Below, piece by piece: positions 10,573 through 20,498 of a stretch of DNA of 64,000 bases (its first letter is position 1; each line of letters starts with the position of its first letter). Origin of the DNA: Moorena sp. SIOASIH (GTDB lineage Bacteria; Cyanobacteriota; Cyanobacteriia; Cyanobacteriales; Coleofasciculaceae); assembly GCF_010671925.1 (NCBI RefSeq), contig NZ_JAAHIH010000004.1:1255301-1319300 (forward strand). The letters run 5' to 3'. Position numbers and translations under genes: made by a program. The notes beneath the pieces are model-generated. The model made no database searches and had not been told where the DNA came from. It saw nothing but the letters and a program-made list of their open reading frames with translations.

Positions 10573-13244
10573 ATGAAACTTAAGCAGGTCTTATGGTTGG
10601 GACTTTTCACTATCTGCTTCACTCCTGGGGAATTGCCTGTTGTGGCTAGATTCCTGAGTTTACCAGCACTGGCTCAAGAACAAAACACTGTTAGCCCAGA
10701 GCAAGAAGGGACTATAGCCCCTAGTGATGCCATACTTCAAGTAGACAGTAAGCAAGCAGAGGCGGACAAACTCCTGAACCAGGGAATTAGTCACTTTCGT
10801 CGAAGTGAGTTCCCAGAAGCATACAGTCTTACCAGCAAGTATTGATGATTTATAAACAAATTGGATACCGCCTGGGTGAAGCTAAGTCCCTGACTAATCT
10901 GGGTCTTGCATACGATCATTTGGGAGACTACTTTAAAGCGATTGATTACTACCAAAAATCCTTAGTTATTGCTAGGGAAATCGGAAACCGCCTGGGTGAA
11001 GCTAAGTCCCTGGGTAATTTGGGTAATGCATACGGTCATCTGGGAGACTACAAAAAAGCACTTGATTACCACCAAAACTCCTTAGCTATTAAAAGGGAAA
11101 TTGGAAACCCCCTCGGTGAAGCTAACTCCCTGAATAATCTGGGTGCTATATACCAGAGTTTGGGAGACTACTTTAAAGCGATTGATTACTACCAAAAATC
11201 CTTAGCTATTAAAAGGGAAATCGGAAACCGCGTGGGTGAAGCTAACTCCCTGAATAGTCTTGGTAGTGCATACGGTAATCTGGGAGACTACAAAAACGCC
11301 ATTGATTACCAGCTACAATCCTTAGCTATTAAAAGGGAAATCGGAAACCCCCTCGGTGAAGCTAACTCCCTGAATAATCTAGGTGGTGCATACCAAAGTT
11401 TTGGAGACTACAAAAAAGCGATTGATTACTACCAAAAATCCTTAGCTATTCAAAGGGAAATCGGAAACCCCCTCGGTGAAGCTAACTCCCTGAATAATAT
11501 CGGTATTGCATACGGTAATCTGGGAGACTACTTTAAAGCGATTGATTACTACCAAAAATCCTTAGCTATTAAAAGGGAAATCGGACACCGCCTGGGTGAA
11601 GCTAACTCCCTGGGTAATCTGGGTAATGCATACTATTATATGGGAGACTACTTTAAAGCAATTGATTACCACCAACAATCCATAGCTATTGCTAGGGTAA
11701 TCGGACACCTCCTGGTTGAAGCTAAATCCCTAAATAATCTCAGTGCTATCTTTTTAGCAAACAATCAACTAGAATACGCCCAAAGTAACCTGTTTTATAC
11801 CATTAAAGTTTGGGAAGATATCCGCAAAATACTCATTAACAAACATGATTGTAAGGTTTCTAGTTTTGAACAACAAGCTCGCAGCTATCGTCTCTTACAA
11901 CAGGTTTTGGTTGCTCAAGGTAAACCAAAACAAGCCTTAGAGATTTCCGAACGGGGTCGCAACGGTGCTCTGATTGATTTATTAGGGGCACAGTTATCTG
12001 AAACTCCTCAAAAAACCAAAGCTCTTACTCTTGAAGACATTCAAGAGATTGCTCAACAACAACAAGCCACCTTGGTACAATATTCGATTGTTGATGACCA
12101 GATTTATAGTTGGGTGATTGCTCCCACTGGTGAGATTACTTTCCGTAGTAATGATTTACCCCAAGATACTACTCTGGCCAAACTAGTCAAATTTAGTCGT
12201 GAGGAGATTGGTGTCAGAGGTAGATCTAATCACAATCCTTCTTCACCACAAAACACTAAGGATGGTAATCGACTACAACAACTCTACCAATTGCTGATTA
12301 ATTCAATTGTTAACTTATTACCTCATGCTCCTTCACCACTAAACCCTAACAATAGTAATCGACTACAGGAGCTCTACCAACTGCTGATTACTCCCATTGT
12401 TGACTTATTACCAACAAACCCATCAGACCGTGTTATTTTTATTCCCCATCAAGAACTATTTCTGGTGCCCTTTGCGGCTCTTCAAGATGATGACGGAAAT
12501 TATTTGATCGAAAACCATACTATTCTCACTGCTCCTTCGATCCAATCCCTGTCGTTTACCCGTAAACATTGGCATCGAGTCCAAGACAGCACTGGGAAAC
12601 CATTGATTGTGGGTAATCCCACCATGCCCAAAATTAAAATAGGACTGGAACAAGAACAGTTAAAGCCTTTACCGTATGCAGAAACAGAAGCATTAACCAT
12701 TGCTCAATTGCTGAATACAAAAGCTCTCATTGGAGCAGAAGCAACAGAATCAACCATTGTGGAAAAAATGGCCAATGCAACGCTTATCCATTTAGCCACC
12801 CATGGTTTACTCGATGATGTCAATGGTATTGGTTATCCCGGTGCGATCGCATTAGCTCCTGAGGAACCAGACCATGATGGCTTTCTCACCAGTCGTGAAA
12901 TTCTGATTGGTTACGGACTACCGGAAAAATCCTTATTGAACGCAAAGTTAGTAGTCCTGAGTGCTTGTGATACTGGTAGGGGCGAGATTAAAGGGGAAGG
13001 GGTAGTTGGTTTATCCCGTTCTTTGATTGCGGCAGGTGTACCCAGTTTGGTGGTGTCCTTATGGCAAGTGCCTGATCATGATACGGCCAAGTTGATGAAG
13101 GAGTTTTATACGAATATTTACACCCACAAATTCGATAAAGCGAAAGCTATGCGAGAGGCGATGTTATCCATGCTCAATGATGGAGATGGTAATCCAGACC
13201 CCTCAGCTTGGGCGGCTTTTACTGTGATTGGCGAAGCGAGGTAG
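10573..13244 (+). pseudogene. Second TPR-CHAT protease, frameshifted near the N-terminus
   Basis: Paralogue of the upstream gene. 10573-10845 encodes the signal peptide and first residues, then stops. 10842-13244 (800 residues) carries about nine 40-residue TPRs and a CHAT domain with His654 (LATHGLL) and Cys709 (LSACDTG), numbered from 10842. Alignment with the paralogue shows one T missing near 10822 (GCATACAG versus GCATTACAG); restoring it gives a continuous SEFPEALQSYQQVLMIYKQI reading. The stop of the first part and an ATG overlap as TGATG (10843-10847), so reinitiation could still make a protein, but it would lack the signal peptide and stay in the cytoplasm. A sequencing error cannot be excluded. 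The linker differs from the paralogue: a LQ.LYQLLI..IV.LLP block is repeated. Confidence 0.8.
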
Positions 13245-13475
13245 TGGTGTCAAAAGTAAGTCATTAATCCTTGGTGGGCACTGTAGCGGTTTTGGTGAAT
13301 CACTACAGTAGCTTCAGGCTAAACACATATATTAATGGTCGCCATCGCTTGTTCTTAGGGGGCGATCGCATCCCCGGAATCCGCCTTTAATCAAACCTAG
13401 TTCTAATCACCGAAACAGACAGGAAAGTGTAGGATAATATTGATACTGACTTTTTACCGTTCTGAGTTTTTGAAC
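13245..13475. other. Intergenic region after TPR-CHAT2
   Basis: An inverted repeat, ACTGTAG ... CTACAGT (about 13269-13300), lies 25-55 bases after the stop and may be a weak hairpin; it has no T-run. A HIP1 octamer is at about 13363. No gene is seen. Confidence 0.5.
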
Positions 13476-14411
13476 ATGGATAGACTTACTAAAAGTAGTG
13501 TAAATCTACTCAACTCTATTTTCGTTTCGTCAATTGCATTAGGATTAACTGTTTTGACAGGAACATCTGCGCAAGCACTAAGCTTGAAGGTGACAGTACA
13601 GAATACATCGGTGGAACAAGGTGTTTTCTTTAGCCCTTTTTGGTTTGGTTTTCATGATGGGAGCTTTGATACTTTTACCCCTGGAGAGAAGGCTTCTCTC
13701 CCATTAGAGATTATTGCTGAAGACGGAATTGTTGGTTTAGAAGGAATCACTCCAGAGTTTGAAGAATTAGCTAACTTAGCGACATTTTTTGGAGCTACAC
13801 TGCCTGCACCAGAGGACACTTTGGCCGGCTTGTTTGCTGCTTCGGAACCGGATGGATTACAAAGCATCGCATTTGCCAACGTTTTTGGGTTTGGAGGAGG
13901 TAGTGAATTTTCCTTTTTCGTCGATATCGATCCTACTATTCAGACCTCTGTCAGTTATGCTGCAATGGTTGTTCCCTCCCATGATGGCTTTGTTGGCGAT
14001 GTAGACCCCATAACACTCTTCTCCCCCGATGGGGTTTTTCTACCTCAAAAAATTGAAATTCGGGGTGCTGATGTGTTTGATGCGGGGACGGAGGAAAACA
14101 TAGAAGATATAAATACTACACCAATTGTATTCGATCCACCAGAGAGATTTTTTGGAGCTGTTCGTCAGGGAAAACCAGAAGATGCATTGATTAGGACACA
14201 TCCCCTACTTAAAGAGCCTGGACAAGGAGGATTCCTCGATTTACCGAATTATGTAAATGGTGATTTTACCCGAAACCCAAACGAAATATATGCTCTTATC
14301 AATATTGAGCAGGTATCAGTACCTGAACCAACTTCTACTTTCAGCTTACTAGCCATCGGTCTACTAGGCGTGACCTCAATGTTCAAGCGCAAACTAAAGC
14401 CTTGCAATTAG
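13476..14411 (+). CDS. Spondin-domain PEP-CTERM protein
   Basis: The ATG at 13476 gives 311 residues with a signal peptide (LNSIFVSSIALGLTVLTGTSAQA); a TTG at 13440 is less likely. The body matches the bacterial spondin-domain family: FFSPFWFGFHDGSFD near the start, SYAAMVVPSHDGFVGD in the middle, then DAGTEENIED. The C-terminus has a PEP-CTERM sorting signal (VPEPTSTFSLLAIGLLGVTSMFKRK): the VPEP motif, a helix and a basic tail. Such proteins are exported and processed by an exosortase, which is not in this window. It is likely a surface or matrix protein with unknown ligand. Confidence 0.85.
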   Translation: MDRLTKSSVNLLNSIFVSSIALGLTVLTGTSAQALSLKVTVQNTSVEQGVFFSPFWFGFHDGSFDTFTPGEKASLPLEIIAEDGIVGLEGITPEFEELANLATFFGATLPAPEDTLAGLFAASEPDGLQSIAFANVFGFGGGSEFSFFVDIDPTIQTSVSYAAMVVPSHDGFVGDVDPITLFSPDGVFLPQKIEIRGADVFDAGTEENIEDINTTPIVFDPPERFFGAVRQGKPEDALIRTHPLLKEPGQGGFLDLPNYVNGDFTRNPNEIYALINIEQVSVPEPTSTFSLLAIGLLGVTSMFKRKLKPCN

Positions 14412-14663
14412 GTAGCGAAAAAGCGAGATAAACTGGCGTTGCTGAATCAAGTAATAGACCTCTTGCAAAAGTAGGACCTAGGGTGTGTGAGGGACGGGCT
14501 GGCCATGATTTTCCGCCTCTGTGCATTGGTTAGAACCCCCGTCCCGTAACGCACCACCGGGTCAAACAGTAACTGCTCCCTGTTCCCTGTTCCCTATTCC
14601 CTGTTCCCTGTTCCCTATTCCCTGTTCCCTACTCCCTACTCCCTACTCCCTACTCCCAAATAA
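14412..14663. repeat. Dispersed GGTGCGTTACGGG repeat and C-rich array
   Basis: 14478-14565 resembles the segment at 44400-44490 (shared CGTAACGCACCACCGGGTCAAA) and more loosely 3436-3525. A C-rich heptamer array (CCCTGTT/CCCTATT/CCCTACT, 14577-14657) reaches the 3' end of the acyltransferase gene. Confidence 0.8.
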
Positions 14664-15302
14664 TCAACGTCCCAAATCATGGAGGGCATTAATCGCTGCA
14701 GCACACTGTTGGGTCACAGCTTGCAATTCATCTCGGTTACTAGAACTAGGAGGAGCAATCACCTTACCAATGCGCACGGTTAAAGGTACAGACCGTGGCA
14801 TCAAAGAACCTTTTTTTACAATTGCTTGACTTCCCCACAAGGTAACCGGCAGCAGGGGGGCTTGGGCTTGGGCAGCAATCCAGGCGGCACCAAGCTTGGG
14901 GTTATGAATCCGAGCATCCCGTGTCCTGGTGCCATCCAAATACAGACCAACGGCCCAGCCATTGTCGAGGCAATCGAGAGCAGAACGCAGGGCACTCCGG
15001 TCTGCTGAGCCTCGCTTAACCGGGTAAGCACCATACAATTGAATCGCCTGTTTCAGGACTGGGACACGAAACAATTCTTCCTTGGCCATAAAGGCTACTG
15101 GACGTCCCACACAATTAGATAAAATCGGTGGGTCAAAGTCACTAGCATGGTTACTCACCACCACCAGGGGGCCCGAGGTGGGTACATGTTTAGCACCATA
15201 AATGCGACCCCGGAAATAGGTATGGATTAAAGGGCTAACCACTGACCACTTCAAGGCGTGATACAGCAGCAGACTGGGAAATGGTTCGCGGCTTCTAGTC
15301 AC
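14664..15302 (-). CDS. plsC: 1-acyl-sn-glycerol-3-phosphate acyltransferase (PlsC family)
   Basis: 212 residues from a GTG at 15302. It carries the acyltransferase motifs in order: NHASDFDPP (catalytic NHx4D), a YPVKRGSADRSALRSALD block, and LDGTRTRD (the EGTR-type motif with Leu-Asp in place of Pro-Glu). The family transfers an acyl chain to lysophosphatidate at the membrane to make phosphatidate, the precursor of membrane glycolipids and phospholipids. It is short but within the normal range. Heptamer arrays of opposite polarity flank it (C-rich 14577-14657, G-rich 15357-15408). Which acyl acceptor it uses cannot be told from sequence. Confidence 0.88.
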   Translation of the reverse strand: MTRSREPFPSLLLYHALKWSVVSPLIHTYFRGRIYGAKHVPTSGPLVVVSNHASDFDPPILSNCVGRPVAFMAKEELFRVPVLKQAIQLYGAYPVKRGSADRSALRSALDCLDNGWAVGLYLDGTRTRDARIHNPKLGAAWIAAQAQAPLLPVTLWGSQAIVKKGSLMPRSVPLTVRIGKVIAPPSSSNRDELQAVTQQCAAAINALHDLGR

Positions 15303-15619
15303 AGTGAATCGATTGGTGGATTTGGATGGTTTGGTTTCTAGTTTACTATTTGGGGGAAGGGAACAGGGAATCGGGAATCGGGAATCGGGAACAGGGAGTA
15401 GGGAGCAGGGAAAAAATAGGTGTGTTTACTTTATTAATATGAGAACCTAATATGAGAACCGCTATATATCAATTGTTTGGTGTGGAAGAAATTGAGGTGG
15501 GAGTAAGCTGATGAGTAATATCCCAATACCTCCGTATCTCCCTATCTCTCTGTTCCCTGTTCCCTATCTCCCTATTCCCTTTGAGCAATTTAGGTATCCC
15601 AATCTAAATGCTGAACAGC
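15303..15619. repeat. Intergenic hairpin cassette: G array, module, C array
   Basis: A G-rich array (15357-15408), the AT-rich module AAAAAATAGGTGTG...CCGCTATAT, a spacer (GTGGAAGAAATTGAGGTGGG...), and a C-rich array (15540-15585). About 105 bases of module and spacer recur on the other side of the SDR gene (16568-16672). Confidence 0.85.
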
Positions 15620-16456
15620 TTACTGTAAATGTAATCCGCCATCAATGGGTAAAGCGACTCCTGTAATAAAAGCAGCTTTCGGAGAACATAAAAAAGCAAC
15701 CACTTGACCAACTTCTGTTGGGGAACACCAACGTTGCATAGGCGTACTTTTAATTCTTTTTTGCATCATTTCGCTATCTACTCCGCCAGAGTTGGCCGTA
15801 ACAGCATTCCAAGCTTCTGTTTTGGTAAAACCAGGAATAACGACATTAACAGTAATCTGCCTTGAAGCTAAAAGTTTGGCATAGTATCGGGTTAAAAATT
15901 CCACCACTGTTTTTCCGGTTCCTGGCATAATATAACTGAGTTTTGGGGTTTGATTCATGTTACATCCAGGGGAAGACGTTGCTACAATATAACCTTGACC
16001 ATCTTCCATGTATTTAACCGCTTTTTCTACACAACGAATGAAGCATTTAGGGTAGACATTTTGATAGTATTCATAGGCCGCTAAACTGCTTAAGTTACCA
16101 TCCCCCAATAATAGACGTTGAGAATTAGCAGCTAATTCGGCTTGCTCTGATGCTGGAGACGTTGTCATTCCTACATACAATCCAGCATTATGGATTAGTG
16201 CTGTTAATTTACCACCAAAATTGTTTTCTAAACAATCAAAAAACTTGTCTACGGTTTCTGCTTGAGCAACATCACCTTGGACAGTATAAACCTTAACTCC
16301 ATAATCAGACTCTAAGGTTTTTTTACTATTAGCTGCTGCTGTTTCATTGCTATTAAAGCCAAGAATTAGATCATATCCATCAGCGGCAAGTTGCTCAGAG
16401 ATGCCGAAACCAATCCCACGAGTTCCTCCGGTAACAATAGCTACTTTTGATGACAT
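15620..16456 (-). CDS. SDR-family oxidoreductase with Tyr-x6-Lys active site
   Basis: 278 residues. The N-terminal TGGTRGIG is the NAD(P)-binding glycine motif and LIHNAG is the NAG motif. Ser162 and Tyr175 keep the usual Ser-x12-Tyr spacing, but the next lysine is Lys182 (YIMPGTGK), giving Tyr-x6-Lys as in enoyl-ACP reductases of the FabI type rather than Tyr-x3-Lys. An insertion of about 30 residues (SEQAELAANSQRLLLGDGNL region) after the NAG motif is also uncommon. The C-terminal FITGVALPIDGG is typical of FabG-like SDRs. Cofactor and substrate cannot be assigned. It is a single gene between two near-identical intergenic cassettes. Confidence 0.8.
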   Translation of the reverse strand: MSSKVAIVTGGTRGIGFGISEQLAADGYDLILGFNSNETAAANSKKTLESDYGVKVYTVQGDVAQAETVDKFFDCLENNFGGKLTALIHNAGLYVGMTTSPASEQAELAANSQRLLLGDGNLSSLAAYEYYQNVYPKCFIRCVEKAVKYMEDGQGYIVATSSPGCNMNQTPKLSYIMPGTGKTVVEFLTRYYAKLLASRQITVNVVIPGFTKTEAWNAVTANSGGVDSEMMQKRIKSTPMQRWCSPTEVGQVVAFLCSPKAAFITGVALPIDGGLHLQ

Positions 16457-16761
16457 CTTTTTAGTATTCTTGATTAATCTAGATTATAGCGGTTTGCAAT
16501 TGGGTGAGGTACTTTCGTTCTAGGTTTTAGGGAGTAGGGAACAGGGAATAGGGAATAGGGAACAGGGAAAAAATAGGTGTGTGTAATTCATTAATATGAG
16601 AACCGCTATATCTCAATTGGTTGGTGTGGAAGAAATTGAGGTGGGAGTAAGCTGATGAGTAATATCGCCATACCTCCCTACTCCCTACTCCCTACTCCCT
16701 ACTCCCTACTCCCTACTCCCTACTCCCTACTCCCGATTCCCTACTCCCTACTCCCTACTCC
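16457..16761. repeat. Second copy of the intergenic hairpin cassette
   Basis: G-rich array (16530-16567), AAAAAATAGGTGTGTGTAA module ending in CCGCTATAT, the same spacer as at 15480-15540, then a long C-rich array (CCCTACT, 16675-16763) running to the nrdB stop codon. The arms are complementary and could form a long stem. Confidence 0.85.
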
Positions 16762-17808
16762 CTAAATTTCATCCCAACCACTGACCCCAGAAGACATCAC
16801 ATAACTAGTTACGCTAGCTTCAAAGAAATTGGCTTTAGTATGAGCATCTTTTTTAGTATCAGAAAAACGCTCTAAGTGACTGTAGGGACTCTTTTGATAG
16901 TTTTCGCCCTGGTAAAGGGGTTCTAATCCAATAGAACGTAGCCTGATATTGGCCAGATACTTGGTATAATGTTCAGTACTCCGTTCAGTAATCCCTAAAA
17001 TATCGTTACCAACAATATGATTAGTCCAGCGACATTCATGCTCCACTGCTGTGGCAAACATTTCATAAATTTGGTCCCTGGAATAGGGAAATACGTCCAT
17101 AGCCATGGGGATTAATTTTTGATAAAGCCGGACATGACTCAGTTCATCTCGATTAATCATTTTAAAAATGTCAGCTGAGCCTGGCATCAGCATCCTAGAG
17201 GCGAGATTGTAGAAGTAAATAAACCCATTATAGAAGTACATTCCTTCTAATAAAAAGTCAGCCAGTAAGGAAACAAAATAGTTTTCTGGGGTGGGATTAT
17301 CAACATACCTTTGATAGAAACTTGCGACAAATTCGCATCTATCCCTGAGCACTTTATCAGTGCGCCAGAATTCATATACTCTACTTCTATGTTCAGTAGG
17401 GATAACGGTTTCAATGATATATTGATAACTTTGATTGTGCATCCCTTCCTGAGAAATTTGTTCCGCCATACACAGACTAACTTCTGGGGCAGTAATGCTA
17501 CTTTTTATGTGAGGAATGTTGCAGGTTTGAACGGAATCTAAAAAGGTTAAATAGGAGAGAATCCCATCATAAGCATAACGTTCTGCTGGCGTTAAATTGG
17601 AGTAGTCTGTTACATCTTGAGTTAGGTCTAGTTTCTGGGGAATCCAGAAATTCTCCCGCATCTGTTGATACAACCCAATTGCCCAAGCATAACGGACATC
17701 ATTGAGTTGCATCAAGTTAGTGGTGTTACCAAACCAAATTGAACGGTGTTCAGTTTTATCATCCCCATCTGGATTAAAGATAGGGTTAATTGGCATTGTA
17801 GTTAGCAT
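16762..17808 (-). CDS. nrdB: Ribonucleotide reductase beta subunit, class Ia
   Basis: 348 residues, usual for the family. Di-iron and radical residues are visible in order: LTFLDSVQ (Asp ligand), SQEGMHNQSYQYI (Glu, His and the likely tyrosyl-radical Tyr), LLEGMYFYNG (Glu), and NRDELSHVRLY (Glu, His). Together with NrdA it converts ribonucleoside diphosphates to deoxy forms for DNA synthesis. nrdA lies upstream on the same strand, but a 428-base repeat block separates them, so co-transcription is uncertain. A second ATG lies four codons in (17796). Confidence 0.95.
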   Translation of the reverse strand: MLTTMPINPIFNPDGDDKTEHRSIWFGNTTNLMQLNDVRYAWAIGLYQQMRENFWIPQKLDLTQDVTDYSNLTPAERYAYDGILSYLTFLDSVQTCNIPHIKSSITAPEVSLCMAEQISQEGMHNQSYQYIIETVIPTEHRSRVYEFWRTDKVLRDRCEFVASFYQRYVDNPTPENYFVSLLADFLLEGMYFYNGFIYFYNLASRMLMPGSADIFKMINRDELSHVRLYQKLIPMAMDVFPYSRDQIYEMFATAVEHECRWTNHIVGNDILGITERSTEHYTKYLANIRLRSIGLEPLYQGENYQKSPYSHLERFSDTKKDAHTKANFFEASVTSYVMSSGVSGWDEI

Positions 17809-18236
17809 TTTTATAGGGAATAGGGAGTAGGGAGTAGGGAGTAGGGAGTAGGGAATCGGGAATCGGGAATCGGGAGTCGGGAGTCGGGAGTCGGGAGGGT
17901 GGGGAGGGTGGGGAGCAACAGCATTCAGCTATCAGCTATCAGCTATCAGCCAGCCATCAGCTATCAGCTATCAGCTTGTGAATAACACAGGTCAGCATTC
18001 GTATAATCTGAGTGAAGTCACAGGCTGGAAGCCTGTTCCACAAAGCTGACCACTGACCGATGCTTCACAGGCTGGAAGCCTGTTCTACAAAGCTGACCAC
18101 TGACCGATGCTTCACAGGCTGGAAGCCTGTTCTACAAAGCTGACCGCTGACCGATGCTTCACAGGCTGGAAGCCTGTTCTACAAAGCTGACCGCTGACCG
18201 ATGCTTCACAGGCTGGAAGCCTGTTCCACAGAATCA
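17809..18236. repeat. Repeat block between nrdA and nrdB
   Basis: G-rich heptamer array (17814-17910), ATCAGCT runs (17925-17976), then five tandem 47-base units starting at 18019, 18066, 18113, 18160 and 18207. Each unit holds the palindrome ACAGGCT-GGA-AGCCTGT plus CTGACC.CTGACCGATGCTT. The last unit ends three bases before the nrdA stop codon. The units are contiguous, with no unique spacers. Confidence 0.9.
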
Positions 18237-20498
18237 CTAATTAGCGCAAGCGATACAAGTGTTGTCTAATTCTTTGAAGTTGTCACGCTGGACGGTTCGG
18301 ATATAATAGACGGCTTTACATCCTAATTCCCAGGCCATGACTAGGGTTTCATAGATGTCTTTGGCTTTAAGGGTGCGTTCAGGTTCGTCTGGGAAATAGA
18401 CTCCTTGGTTTAAGTTAAATAACAATTCCATGGAAATCCCAGTATCAATCCATTGCTGGATAGTGGCGACGGCTTTAACAACTTTTTTCTGATCAAAGTT
18501 TTTGTTTTCGTGGTATAACCAAAAATTGTCTTTAATAAAGGGTGGGGCAATGGGTACAGTGCCTTTTGCCCATTTGTCATAGAAGAATTTGCTGTGAACT
18601 GGTAAGACACTAGCGGTACATCCTTGTACTAGGGATGAGGATGTATTGGGTGCGATCGCAGTAATATGAGAATTGCGAATCCCAAATTGTTGAATATCCT
18701 GAGATAGGGTTACCCAACGCTCTGGATGCTGGGATTTTTTTACAAACCATTCCACTGGTTTAGCACCAATTAGCTTACCTTTACTCCACTCACTACCATC
18801 GAAAGCAGCATAAGCACCACGTTCGATAGCCAGTTCCATAGATGCATGGGTGCAGTAGTAGCCAATATCCTCAAATAAGTTACTAATTTCTTTGAGGTTG
18901 TTATAGGTTAGCCACCGTTTAGCTAACCAATCGGCTAATCCCATACAACCTACTCCGATGGTGCGGTATTTGTGATTGTGGCTATGGGCTGCTTTAAAAG
19001 GAGGAGTGGTTAAATCAATCGTGTTATCGAGAATCCGCACTGCTAGACGACAGATATTGGGCAATTCAGTTTCCTCAATATTGGCGAGATTGATTGAGTC
19101 CAAATTGCAACAGTGAGCAGCATTGCCAATTTCGACATTAGAGAAACTTTCGGTACAAAGATTTACCGCTGGGATGTAGCCCTGGTGTTGATTAGGATTA
19201 GCGCGGTTAATGGTATCCTTGAACGCCAAGTAAGGCATTCCGGTCTCTACTTGCGATCGCATAATCGTCTTGAAGAGTTCCCGAGCATTGACGGTCTTGT
19301 AGAGAGTCAGGGTTTCTCCGATGGCTGCTTCAATAGTTTGATAGGCGCTTTCAAACTCTTCTGCCCACAGTTGAGATAGCTCAATGCCTAGCTTGATCCG
19401 TACTTCATAGGGATCGATTAACGTCCAGTCTTCTTTATTGACCACCCGACGCATAAACTCATCGGGAATCACCAATTGGGGAAAGATATCATAAGCCTTG
19501 CGGCGGGGATCGCCATTTTCCGCTTGCATCTCCAGAAACTCTGGCACATCGAGATGCCACACATCTACACTAACGGTGACTGCCCCTGCCCGACGGCCCC
19601 CTTGATTAACTGCGATCGCAGTATCGTTAAGCAGTTTAATCCAAGGAATCACCCCTCCCGAAGCATTGGCTTTGCCCATCACCCAGCTACCGGTTGAGCG
19701 AATCCGGCTGACATTGACCCCAACACCACCACCGTTTTTGGAGATTCTGGCGGTATCAGTAATTCCTTCAAAGATGCTTTCCAGGTTGTCATCAATGCTA
19801 GTGATAAAACAGGAAGACAGAGACCCCTTAGGAATTCTGAGATTAGCCAGGATCGGGGTAGCTAGAGATATTTTCCGTTGTGCGATCGCTTCATAAAATC
19901 GCCTTGCCCAACTTAGTCTATCTTCCGGCACTTCCACTGACCCTAGCAGCAGAGCACAAGTTAAAAATGCCTCTTGGGGCAACTCATCCCCTAGGAGATA
20001 CCGACGAGTTAGCAGTACAGCTCCTGCATAATCATAATCCGTGTCCCAATCCGGATTAATCCAAGAACCTGCTTCTTTTAGCTCCTCAGTCGTATAGGTT
20101 AAGATACTGGGGTCATATTGACCAGACTCTACTTTGGAGCGAACAGTTCTAGGGTAGTCACCGTACTCATAACCACGGTTTACCAGGGTGTCTTTCCAGA
20201 TACTCCAGATCTGCAGTCGTCCTGCTACATAGCGCCAGTCAGGCTGATCAGGACTACACATTTCCAGGGCACAGTTGATCAAGTTATCCTGAATCTCTCT
20301 GGTGGTAACACCATCACGCAAGCGAGTAGTGAGTCCGGCTTCTAGAGTGATCGGATTCACATCCTTGCCAGCACAAGCCCACTCAACAACAGCACGAATT
20401 TTGGAAATATCAAGGGAAGTCAGAGAACCATCCCGTCTGATCACCTTAATATTCCCTTGATTTTGAGTTATGGATGTTGCCGATAGGGTTTGTTGCAT
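18237..20498 (-). CDS. nrdA: Ribonucleotide reductase alpha subunit, class Ia
   Basis: 753 residues from the ATG at 20498 (a GTG at 20504 is possible). The N-terminal 90 residues are an ATP-cone (IKVIRRDGSLTSLDISKIRAVVEWAC), the allosteric activity site. The active-site triad is seen as NLCTES with Cys448 as the thiyl-radical cysteine. A C-terminal redox pair is present (CIACAN). It acts with NrdB in the cytoplasm. The start region is duplicated upstream: about 158 bases including the first codons recur at 20640-20780. Five 47-base palindromic units abut the stop. Confidence 0.95.
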   Translation of the reverse strand: MQQTLSATSITQNQGNIKVIRRDGSLTSLDISKIRAVVEWACAGKDVNPITLEAGLTTRLRDGVTTREIQDNLINCALEMCSPDQPDWRYVAGRLQIWSIWKDTLVNRGYEYGDYPRTVRSKVESGQYDPSILTYTTEELKEAGSWINPDWDTDYDYAGAVLLTRRYLLGDELPQEAFLTCALLLGSVEVPEDRLSWARRFYEAIAQRKISLATPILANLRIPKGSLSSCFITSIDDNLESIFEGITDTARISKNGGGVGVNVSRIRSTGSWVMGKANASGGVIPWIKLLNDTAIAVNQGGRRAGAVTVSVDVWHLDVPEFLEMQAENGDPRRKAYDIFPQLVIPDEFMRRVVNKEDWTLIDPYEVRIKLGIELSQLWAEEFESAYQTIEAAIGETLTLYKTVNARELFKTIMRSQVETGMPYLAFKDTINRANPNQHQGYIPAVNLCTESFSNVEIGNAAHCCNLDSINLANIEETELPNICRLAVRILDNTIDLTTPPFKAAHSHNHKYRTIGVGCMGLADWLAKRWLTYNNLKEISNLFEDIGYYCTHASMELAIERGAYAAFDGSEWSKGKLIGAKPVEWFVKKSQHPERWVTLSQDIQQFGIRNSHITAIAPNTSSSLVQGCTASVLPVHSKFFYDKWAKGTVPIAPPFIKDNFWLYHENKNFDQKKVVKAVATIQQWIDTGISMELLFNLNQGVYFPDEPERTLKAKDIYETLVMAWELGCKAVYYIRTVQRDNFKELDNTCIACAN

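Noticed and set aside
18019..18233. CRISPR-like array of five 47-base units
   Set aside because: Units are contiguous and nearly identical, with no unique spacers and no cas gene; they are a simple tandem palindromic repeat.
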